From the NCBI GenBank assembly GCA_035279865.1, contig DATEGY010000304.1, positions 1 through 13,494 on the forward strand: a stretch of DNA of 13,494 bases, in the 5' to 3' direction. Below are positions 6,727-12,880 of this stretch, piece after piece. This DNA comes from 40CM-2-70-7 sp035279865 (GTDB taxonomy: Bacteria > Gemmatimonadota > Gemmatimonadetes > Gemmatimonadales > GWC2-71-9). Every line of letters starts with the position of its first letter. The first letter of the stretch is position 1. The translations under genes and the position numbers were made by a program. Under the pieces are notes generated by a model, which worked only from the letters and a program-made list of their open reading frames with translations, did no database searches and was not told the DNA's origin.

Positions 6727-7263
6727 CTATCGGGTTCCGGCCCACGTCCGGCGGGTGACCCGGAAGAGCACGTGCGGGATCCCGGCGTGGTCGTAGGCCC
6801 GATCCAGGACCATGCCCACCTTCTTCAGGACGTGCTGAGAGACGCCGTTGGCGGGCGTGGTGAGCCCCACGATCGACTCGAGCTTCAGGGCTTCGAACCC
6901 CAGATCCACACACTTCTGGGCGATTTCCGTCGCCAGGCCTTTGCCCCACCAGGCGGGATAGAACGCGTACCCCGTCTCGATGTCGTCCTGGCCCTCGACG
7001 TCCAGATGCCGGAGCAATCCGCGGCCGATCACATCACCACTGGCGCGTTCCCGGATAATCCAGAGCCCGAAGCCGTACGCGTCCCAGTGGGCCAGGTTGC
7101 GCTCCAGGTATTCCTGCGTCTTGGTCTCGTCCCGCACGCCGCCGAGCATGGCCATGACCCGCGGATCCTGGTGCATCCGGTGGATCTCGTCGCGATGCGC
7201 CGCGGTGAGCCGCTCGGCCAAGAGCCGCGCGGTGACAAACGCGTCGAGGGTCAGAACTGCCAT
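6727..7263 (-). CDS. GNAT N-acetyltransferase (RimJ/RimL-like)
   Basis: The 178-aa protein has the Acetyltransf_3-type layout. It opens with an N-terminal TARLLAERLT segment (residues 11-20) as in RimJ/RimL relatives, has a central IETGYAFYPAWWGKGLATE stretch with the acetyl-CoA pyrophosphate loop at about 105-113, and ends with TTPANGVSQHVLKKVGM, in which Asn139 lies in the usual late position. The substrate could be a protein N-terminus, an amino acid or a small amine; it cannot be told. I chose the ATG at 7263 because the open frame upstream is antisense-like and runs through the preceding gene. This start overlaps the end of the exported-protein gene by 13 bp and aligns with family N-termini. 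It is co-oriented with, and 10 bp before, the nickel permease gene. Confidence 0.9.
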   Translation of the reverse strand: MAVLTLDAFVTARLLAERLTAAHRDEIHRMHQDPRVMAMLGGVRDETKTQEYLERNLAHWDAYGFGLWIIRERASGDVIGRGLLRHLDVEGQDDIETGYAFYPAWWGKGLATEIAQKCVDLGFEALKLESIVGLTTPANGVSQHVLKKVGMVLDRAYDHAGIPHVLFRVTRRTWAGTR

Positions 7264-7766
7264 CCCACGGCCAGCCGGCCGGCGGTGCCGCGCTTGGGCT
7301 CTCCAGTCACGACCCGGTCGAAGTCGCTGTAGATGCCGAGTCCGGCTTCGAAGGTCAGGCCGCCCGAGCGGGCAAAACGGATCCGGGTCCCTCCGTTCGT
7401 GACGATGCGGAAGCCTCCCATGAGCGTGAAGACTCCCCCCACCGGTGTGCCGGGATTGGCCGAGGTGAAGTAGCGACCCAGCCCGGCATTGAGGAACCAC
7501 TTGATGCCTTGTTCGTCGATGTCGTGGCGCCCGAAGCCCCAGGCCAGGCCAAATGTTCCCCCGGCCCCTCCAGGCCCCACCTGGCCTTCGATGTTGAACG
7601 GGCCTTCGCCCAGCGGGAGTGAAACCAGGAGGCCGTACGGGTGTGTCAGCTCGAGGTATCCCAGGGCCATGCGGAAATTCTGCGCGTGCGCCTGGGTGGC
7701 GACGACGAGCAGCAGACCACCGACCGCCCTCAGTATGGTGCCGGTCCCGCGTGAGCGCCGAAGCAC
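7251..7766 (-). CDS. Small exported protein, probably an outer-membrane beta-barrel
   Basis: This 171-aa protein starts with a signal peptide: basic n-region MLRRSRGTG, hydrophobic core ILRAVGGLLLVVA, and a probable cleavage after AHA at about residue 28. The mature part is glycine- and aromatic-rich with alternating patterns and ends in VGWQF. A terminal Phe is typical of outer-membrane beta-barrels, and the length would suit a small 8-strand barrel. I know no specific family for it. The start is a GTG at 7766 with GGGAG 7 nt upstream. It lies 37 bp inside the end of the lipoprotein gene, in another frame. Starting later would lose the signal peptide, and starting earlier adds non-coding-looking residues. 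Localisation is inference. Confidence 0.75.
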   Translation of the reverse strand: MLRRSRGTGTILRAVGGLLLVVATQAHAQNFRMALGYLELTHPYGLLVSLPLGEGPFNIEGQVGPGGAGGTFGLAWGFGRHDIDEQGIKWFLNAGLGRYFTSANPGTPVGGVFTLMGGFRIVTNGGTRIRFARSGGLTFEAGLGIYSDFDRVVTGEPKRGTAGRLAVGWQF

Positions 7767-8203
7767 GCCGGGACTCCCGCGGGAGCCCCGAACGTGGTGT
7801 CGTCTCCGACTTGGATGGCGCAGAAGATCGGCAGATTGAGGTTCGTGATCGTGGTCCACCATCCGTTCTGGGTCACATGGATCGGGCCGAGGGTGTTGTT
7901 TCGGGATGCGCACCAGGCGGCGGTACCCTCCGTCGGTGGCTTCCGGCATGACGTGGTGGTCGTGTACTTCCCGGAGTCCGCGAAGTATCCCTTCTCCGCC
8001 GTGACGAGGCTTAGCAGGTTCAGGCGCATCGAGTCGAGCTGCTGGTGCTGGAACTTGTAGCGTTGATACACGGCCAGGGGCACGCCTGTGTCCGGCACCG
8101 AGATCAACGCGCCGGCCATGTCCTGCGCTCCCGGTGCCGTGTTCCCCTTCCGGCACGCGCTCAGCACTCCCAGCAGCAGGACAGCCAGGAACGCGCGGTT
8201 CAC
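7730..8203 (-). CDS. Lipoprotein with a type IV pilin-like domain
   Basis: The 157-aa protein has a short basic start MNRAF, a hydrophobic core and the lipobox LSAC with the lipidated Cys17, so it should be a membrane-anchored lipoprotein. After a linker comes an amphipathic helix and SLVTAEKGYFADSGKYTT (residues 65-82), closely resembling the end of the alpha1 helix and first loop of type IV pilins and pseudopilins. A Cys-bearing domain follows (Cys86, Cys98, Cys128, Cys147, perhaps two disulfides) with a pilin-like GWWTTITN strand. The usual pilin leader (G before F-T-L-x-E) is missing, so this is not a prepilin-peptidase substrate. I chose the GTG at 8203 for the lipoprotein signal; an ATG at 8260, 4 bp after the upstream stop, is the alternative and would give an unusual 36-residue leader. 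The pilin resemblance is by eye. Confidence 0.75.
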   Translation of the reverse strand: MNRAFLAVLLLGVLSACRKGNTAPGAQDMAGALISVPDTGVPLAVYQRYKFQHQQLDSMRLNLLSLVTAEKGYFADSGKYTTTTSCRKPPTEGTAAWCASRNNTLGPIHVTQNGWWTTITNLNLPIFCAIQVGDDTTFGAPAGVPACFGAHAGPAPY

Positions 8204-8264
8204 CCGAACCGCCCGTCTGCCGTGGGACCGCACATGGAGTGGGACGCGTTCGAGAGTCATCGCA

Positions 8265-9779
8265 TCACTTCGGCAGTACGCCCCAGGCAATTCCGTAATC
8301 GAATTCCTTCAACTTCCACAGTCCATAATCTCGCGCCAGCACCGCAGGCGAGGCCGACTGGCGGTAGTCGTCCTGGAACCCCACCAGAAGCGACGGATGC
8401 TTGTCGAACACGGCGCGGAAGCGCAGGACTGAATCGGGCGCGAGGGTCTCGGGCAACATCCGGGAGGGACGACCGGTCAGGAAATAGACGGCGGCCGGAT
8501 CGTTCGAGTAGATGTCGTACCGGGCGCCCACGGTCCGGAGCCACTGCGCGAAGTCGGTCTTCTGCCAGTCCGCGCCTTCATACCCGTACCCGTCGGACCG
8601 CAGCGTCCGTACCTGCCCCACATCCACCAGCACCGCTGCGGCGATCCACGCCGCCAGAACACCCCCGGCTGCCCAGCGTCCGCGGACCGTCCACCCGTCC
8701 CACAGATAGCCGACCATCGTGCCGACCGCTGCTCCGCCGCAGATATAGAGAGGAGAGAGAATGCGGTCGTCGAACTCGATTGCGCCGCCCACGAAGGTCC
8801 GCGAGAACAACAGGATCCCCGCATAGACGCCGGAAAAGAGCAGGATGGAAAGCAGCCACCGCTCGAGCATGGAGGTCTGCGGCACCCGCACCGCGATGGT
8901 CCGGTGCACGAGCCACAGGACGGCGAGCATCGCCAGCACCGCCAGCGGGATGAGCGAATCGGGCAGCACCGCGCTCGGCACCAGCCACGCGCCGATGCGG
9001 CCGATGCCCTGACCGACCGTTCCCGCGACTCCCCCGAACGTCCCGACCGTCGCGAAGGGCGTCCTGGCCTCCACCAATCGCTCCCGAGCAAGCCAGGCGC
9101 CCTGAAGAATGACCGCCGGAAGTCCCGCGAATACCGCCCGCTTGAGCCGCACCTTCCAGCCGCCCGGCTGCGCGAACGCCCACGATACGACGGCCAATAC
9201 CAGAGCCACCTCGGCGTAGCGGACGATGTTCGCGAGCGCCGCCGTGAGCCCATACGCCCACGCACGCTCCGGGCGCGCCGCCATCAGCCCCAGGGTGATC
9301 GCGAGCAGGGCATACGACAGGGGCTCCGACAGGACGATCCAGTGCTGGGTCACGACCCCCGGCGCGAGGAGTGCGAGCAGCACGGCGAGCACCGCGCCGA
9401 TCGAGCCGCCGGCGGCGAACGCCGCTGAGGCAATGGCCCACGCCGTGAGCATCGCGGCGATCACGATCACGAGCCGCGCCGCCTGCACCGGGGCCACACC
9501 GACGGCGACGGGAGCCGCGATCGCGAGGGGATAGCCGGGCGGGAAGGAGCCGAGGGCGCTGGTCGAGTCCGACTCCCACCAGTAAGCGGTGGGGACGGCG
9601 AGCGTGCCGTGCCGGGCCAACCACTCTGCCGACCCCGCGTACGACATCGAATCGGGCTCGAGTCCGGGTCCAGGCGCGGCCGTGATCCAGAAGGCGAGCA
9701 GCCCCGCGACGATCGCCATCGCGAGCGGGACCACGCGCGCGAGGGTCTGCTGCGCGGCGACCTGAAGGCGTGATTCCAT
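8265..9779 (-). CDS. Polytopic GT-C-type glycosyltransferase-like membrane protein
   Basis: The 504-aa protein has roughly ten hydrophobic segments. After the first helix comes a periplasmic loop with EPDSMSY (residues 41-47), the acidic motif typical of GT-C lipid-phosphate-sugar transferases. FPPGYPL at 79-85 follows, as seen in PMT/ArnT-like and DUF2029-like relatives. FDDRILSPLYI lies before the last helices, and a soluble C-terminal tail of about 120 residues ends the protein. It would transfer a sugar from a polyprenyl-phosphate donor onto a lipid, glycan or protein outside the cytoplasm; the acceptor is unknown. The ATG at 9779 is clear but has no Shine-Dalgarno, and a -10-like box lies 9 nt before it. 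It is the first gene of a long reverse-strand run, followed directly by the pilin-like lipoprotein. Confidence 0.8.
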   Translation of the reverse strand: MESRLQVAAQQTLARVVPLAMAIVAGLLAFWITAAPGPGLEPDSMSYAGSAEWLARHGTLAVPTAYWWESDSTSALGSFPPGYPLAIAAPVAVGVAPVQAARLVIVIAAMLTAWAIASAAFAAGGSIGAVLAVLLALLAPGVVTQHWIVLSEPLSYALLAITLGLMAARPERAWAYGLTAALANIVRYAEVALVLAVVSWAFAQPGGWKVRLKRAVFAGLPAVILQGAWLARERLVEARTPFATVGTFGGVAGTVGQGIGRIGAWLVPSAVLPDSLIPLAVLAMLAVLWLVHRTIAVRVPQTSMLERWLLSILLFSGVYAGILLFSRTFVGGAIEFDDRILSPLYICGGAAVGTMVGYLWDGWTVRGRWAAGGVLAAWIAAAVLVDVGQVRTLRSDGYGYEGADWQKTDFAQWLRTVGARYDIYSNDPAAVYFLTGRPSRMLPETLAPDSVLRFRAVFDKHPSLLVGFQDDYRQSASPAVLARDYGLWKLKEFDYGIAWGVLPK

Positions 9780-9788
9780 GTTGGAAGT

Positions 9789-9794
9789 ATCTTA
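9789..9794 (-). promoter_or_regulatory. Possible -10 element for a leaderless GT-C transcript
   Basis: On the reverse strand TAAGAT (four of six matches to the -10 consensus) lies 9 nt before the ATG at 9779. That is the spacing expected when transcription starts at or next to the start codon. The absence of any Shine-Dalgarno before this ATG fits. I see no good -35 at 16-18 bp. Confidence 0.3.
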
Positions 9795-9811
9795 CCCGCA
9801 ACAAACCAAGA

Positions 9812-9835
9812 GGCTAAGGGGCTAAGTGGCTACGA
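9812..9835 (+). repeat. Three imperfect 8-bp tandem repeats across a start codon
   Basis: GGCTAAGG, GGCTAAGT and GGCTACGA follow each other directly. The GTG start of the peptidase gene (9826) lies within the second and third copies, and the AAGGGG that could serve as Shine-Dalgarno straddles the first and second. A change in copy number would alter the spacing or the N-terminus. Confidence 0.6.
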
Positions 9836-11487
9836 ACAGCATTGTGACCAGAGCGCTTGTGATATCGGTCCTCTTCCCCGTGGTCTCGGCGGCGCAGGGC
9901 CTGCCGAAGACCACCGCCGAGCGCACCAATTACCAGCAGACCTCCACCTCCGCGGACGTGGGGCTGTTCCTCGATTCGCTCCAGCTCGCGGGCGCTCCCA
10001 TCGCGGTCGGCACGATGGGTACGAGCACGCTCGGAAAGCCCATCTACCTGGTCATCGCATCCGATCCGCCGGTCACGTCCGCTGCCGAGGCGGCCGCCTC
10101 GGGTAAGCTCGTGGTGTACGTGCAGGCGAACATCCACGCCGGTGAAGTGGAAGGAAAGGAAGCGGTGCTGGAGCTCTTGCGTGAGCTCTCGGGTCCGCGG
10201 CGCGACCTCCTCAAGAGTCTCGTCATCCTGATCTGTCCCAACTACAACCCGGACGGCAACGACGCCTTCGGCCACGAGGCCGTCAACCGGTCGGAGCAGA
10301 ATGGCCCCGAGCTGGTGGGCCAGCGGGCCGATGGGATCAACCTCGACCTGAACCGCGACTACTTCAAGGCCGAGGCGCCGGAGACGAGGGGCTCGCTCGA
10401 ACACGTGTACACGACCTGGGACCCCGCGGTGATGATGGACTTGCATACGACCGACGGGACCCTGCACGGCTACCTGCTTACCTACGCGCCGCCCCTCGAC
10501 CCGTCGAGCCCGGCGGGACCGTTCACGTTCGCGCGGGATCAGATGCTGCCGGCGCTGCGGAAGACGCTCGCCGACAAGTACCACGAGCCGATCTTCGACT
10601 ACGGCAACGTGGACGACCCTATGAATCCGAAGAGCTGGGACACGTATGCTCCCGTGGGGTGGTACGGCACGAACTACGCGGGCCTCCGGGGCCGGATCGG
10701 CATCCTCTCGGAGGCGTACAGTCACGCGGACTTCAAGACCCGGATTCAGGTGACGCACGATTTCGTGGTCGAGACGCTGAACTTCTCGATCGAGCACGCC
10801 GACGAGATCAAGCGCCTCGAACGGGACGCGGACCGTCAAACGACGCTCGAGGGGCTGGGTGAAGCCCCGCGGCCGAGCCTGGCCGTCGAGTACCGGCTCG
10901 CGGGGCGCGGGATCGAGCCGGTTCCCCTCGAAGTCATGAGGGCCACGGCGGACTCGTCGCGCGGGCGCCCCCGCCTCGCCGGCACGGGTAAGCTGAAGAC
11001 CTGGAATCTCCCGGTGAACGACCGGTTCGCCGATTCCGTGACGGCAGTCGAACCGGCCGGCTACTTCCTGCCCCCCGCCGCCACAGGTGTCGCACGGCTT
11101 CTGCGTCTGCACGGCATCGCGGTCGAGCAGCTGTCGGCACCCTGGACCGACACCGTCGAAGTCCTCCAGAACGCCCAGCTCACCTGGGCACCGCGGGAAT
11201 TCCAGGGGCACCACCTCCTCTCCGTCACGGGCACCATCAGGCGTATCTCCCGCGCCCTCCCACCCGGGACCTACTTCGTGCCCACAGGGCAGCCCCTGGG
11301 GCGCCTGGTCTTCGCGCTCCTGGAGCCGGAAGGCTGGGGGCTGGCCCGCTGGGGCCTCTACGACCGGATTCTGGGCTCCGAGTTCGGCACCTACTCGGGG
11401 CTCGTCTACGGTTCGTCGGGGGTAGGGGAGTTTCCCGTGTGGCGGGCGGTCACGGCGCCCCGGGTCCCGTCGCGCCGCATCCCCTGA
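9826..11487 (+). CDS. Secreted M14-family zinc carboxypeptidase
   Basis: The 553-aa protein begins with a signal peptide (hydrophobic ALVISVLFPVV, probable cleavage after SAA near residue 23). The M14 catalytic core has the HxxE zinc site His104/Glu107 in IHAGEVEGKE, CPNYNPDG at 137-144, the substrate-binding LNRDY at 175-179 (Asn176, Arg177), the third zinc ligand His207 in MMDLHTTDG, and the catalytic Glu296 in LSEAYS. The set is complete, so it should be active. About 180 further C-terminal residues with YFLPP and a QPLGRLVFALLEPEG segment form the extra domain common to these large bacterial M14 proteins. It probably trims peptides outside the cytoplasm for nutrition. The GTG at 9826 gives the longer leader; a GTG at 9844 is also possible. 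It is divergent from the GT-C gene with a 46-bp gap. Confidence 0.93.
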   Translation: MATNSIVTRALVISVLFPVVSAAQGLPKTTAERTNYQQTSTSADVGLFLDSLQLAGAPIAVGTMGTSTLGKPIYLVIASDPPVTSAAEAAASGKLVVYVQANIHAGEVEGKEAVLELLRELSGPRRDLLKSLVILICPNYNPDGNDAFGHEAVNRSEQNGPELVGQRADGINLDLNRDYFKAEAPETRGSLEHVYTTWDPAVMMDLHTTDGTLHGYLLTYAPPLDPSSPAGPFTFARDQMLPALRKTLADKYHEPIFDYGNVDDPMNPKSWDTYAPVGWYGTNYAGLRGRIGILSEAYSHADFKTRIQVTHDFVVETLNFSIEHADEIKRLERDADRQTTLEGLGEAPRPSLAVEYRLAGRGIEPVPLEVMRATADSSRGRPRLAGTGKLKTWNLPVNDRFADSVTAVEPAGYFLPPAATGVARLLRLHGIAVEQLSAPWTDTVEVLQNAQLTWAPREFQGHHLLSVTGTIRRISRALPPGTYFVPTGQPLGRLVFALLEPEGWGLARWGLYDRILGSEFGTYSGLVYGSSGVGEFPVWRAVTAPRVPSRRIP

Positions 11488-11552
11488 GCGGCGTGTTGCA
11501 GATGGAGGCTGGTGCCGGCGCGGCCCGCTCCGAGACTTGACCCCGTGGGGGA

Positions 11553-11581
11553 GGAGTGGTCACTTCCGACACGACCACTCC
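11553..11581. promoter_or_regulatory. Perfect 9-bp inverted repeat in the leader of the secreted-protein gene
   Basis: GGAGTGGTC and GACCACTCC flank an 11-nt spacer and lie just upstream of the Shine-Dalgarno (11592-11595) and ATG (11601). There is no T-run, so it is not an intrinsic terminator. It could be a regulator operator or a leader hairpin. The rest of the 113-bp gap 11488-11600 shows nothing else I can support. Confidence 0.5.
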
Positions 11582-11600
11582 GACCTCTCCGGGAGACCTC

Positions 11601-12290
11601 ATGCTGAGACCTGCCGCTGCCGTCGCCGTCGCGTTGGCCCTCGCCGTCAGCCCGCTGCCCGCGCAGGACCTCGTCGCGCTCTGCAAGCAGATGTCCCACC
11701 CGGCGGTGGGATCATGGTCGTCCTATCAGATCAAGGGCGGAAGCAATGACGGCGCGACCATCAAGATCTCCGTGGTCGGGACCGAGTCGCATGGTGATAC
11801 CGCCTACCTCTGGGTCGAGATGGCGATGACCGGCTTCGAAGCCGGGCCGGGACAGAAGTTCTCAGGTTTGTCCAAGATGCTCGTCCCGGGATTCGGCCCG
11901 GGTATGCAGAACCCCCGCGCGATGATTTTGAAGATCGGGACGGCCCCCGCGATGACCATGCCGATGAGTGGCCCCATGGGGCGGATGGCGGGTGGCGACC
12001 GGACCGGATTCTCGAAGTGCGGGGAGGGGAAGTCGCTGGGCTATGCGGACGTGATCGTGCCGGCCGGAACCTTTCACGCGCTCCACGTCCAGGACCAGGA
12101 TGGAAGTGAGATCTGGGTGATGCCGACGATGGCGCTGGGCCTCATCAAGGTCACCAAGGTGAATGCCGGGGGCGGGGACCTGGTGATGACCGGCCACGGC
12201 ACCGGTGCGAAGGATGCGCTGACCGAAGCGCCGGTTCCCTTCAATCCCGCGATCATGATGCAGATGATGGGCGGTCAGAACAGTCACTAG
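11601..12290 (+). CDS. Secreted Met-rich protein of unknown function
   Basis: The 229-aa protein has a clean signal peptide (MLRPAAAVAVALALAVSPLPAQ, cleavage likely after PAQ or LPA). The mature part looks beta-rich. A VIVPAGTFHALHV stretch at 151-163 is followed by EIWVMPTMALGLIKV at 170-184, a pattern I have seen in periplasmic LolA/DUF-type beta-sheet proteins, though no family is certain. Two Met clusters stand out: residues 118-129 (Met118, 120, 122, 126, 129) and 219-223 (Met219, 220, 222, 223). Two Cys (28 and 140) may pair. I chose the ATG at 11601 for the GGAG 5 nt upstream and because the open 15-residue extension lacks signal-peptide features. It ends 14 bp before the next gene, so it is likely co-transcribed with the dehydrogenase pair. 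Confidence 0.85.
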   Translation: MLRPAAAVAVALALAVSPLPAQDLVALCKQMSHPAVGSWSSYQIKGGSNDGATIKISVVGTESHGDTAYLWVEMAMTGFEAGPGQKFSGLSKMLVPGFGPGMQNPRAMILKIGTAPAMTMPMSGPMGRMAGGDRTGFSKCGEGKSLGYADVIVPAGTFHALHVQDQDGSEIWVMPTMALGLIKVTKVNAGGGDLVMTGHGTGAKDALTEAPVPFNPAIMMQMMGGQNSH

Positions 12291-12304
12291 GAGAGCTTTT
12301 TCCG

Positions 12305-12880
12305 ATGAAACGACGCTCACTCGTGGTGGCCGCGGCGGGAGCGGTGGCTGCGCTCCCGCTCCTGCCGCCGGATATCCAGGCCTTCACCCGCGCCGTCCGG
12401 GCGCGCATGGGTTCCGGCCTTCGCACTCTCGATCCTCACCAGCACGCCACCGTCGCCCGAGCCGCCGACCTGATCATTCCCGCCACCGATACTCCGCCCG
12501 CCAGCGCGGGCAATGTCGCCGAATTCATCGACACGGTGCTGTCGGGATGGTATGCGGACGACGATCGAGCTGCCTTCCTGGCCGGCCTCACGGACCTGGA
12601 CACCCAGGCGCGCACCGCCTTCGGCAAGGATTTCGTCGACGGCACGCCGGCCGAGCAGACGTCCCTCCTCCAGGGGCAGGACGACGAGACGGCGCGCTGG
12701 TATCGGTCGCCGGCGAAGACCCGCGGCCCCGAGCCCTTCTTCCACCGGCTGAAGTGGCTGACGGTGTACGGGTACTACAGCTCTGAGGCAGGTCTGGTGA
12801 AAGATCAGCGCTTCGAGATGATCCCCGGGAAGTACGTTCCCTGCGCGCCGGCCGACTCTTCCGCGACGGGGGACTTCTGA
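12305..12880 (+). CDS. Gluconate 2-dehydrogenase subunit 3 family protein (Tat-type signal)
   Basis: The 191-aa protein starts with KRRSLVVAAAGAVAALPLL, a twin-arginine-like signal, so it is probably exported folded through Tat. The mature part has the subunit-3 landmarks LDPHQHATVARAADLIIPAT at residues 42-61 and TPPASAGNVAEFID at 63-76. It ends with FFHRLKWLTVYGYYSSEAG at about 145-163 and a tail with GKYVPC. In this family it partners a GMC flavoprotein, often with a cytochrome c, in periplasmic sugar, alcohol or glycoside oxidation. It carries no flavin or haem site itself and may chaperone or export its partner. An AGGAG lies 11 nt before the ATG. Its TGA overlaps the ATG of the GMC gene, a strong sign that the two form a complex. 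Confidence 0.92.
   Translation: MKRRSLVVAAAGAVAALPLLPPDIQAFTRAVRARMGSGLRTLDPHQHATVARAADLIIPATDTPPASAGNVAEFIDTVLSGWYADDDRAAFLAGLTDLDTQARTAFGKDFVDGTPAEQTSLLQGQDDETARWYRSPAKTRGPEPFFHRLKWLTVYGYYSSEAGLVKDQRFEMIPGKYVPCAPADSSATGDF

Noticed and set aside
8045..8953. 302-codon forward frame over the lipoprotein and GT-C genes
   Set aside because: Arg/Pro/Ser-rich shadow across two supported reverse genes.
9814..11214. 466-codon open frame antisense to the M14 peptidase
   Set aside because: It reads opposite a gene with a complete set of catalytic residues, is rich in Arg, Gly and His with no recognisable domain, and is typical of antisense frames in high-GC DNA.
11537..11565. TTGACC with TCACTT 17 bp downstream as a promoter
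   Set aside because: The -10 partner matches the consensus at only two positions; the inverted repeat overlaps it and is the stronger signal.
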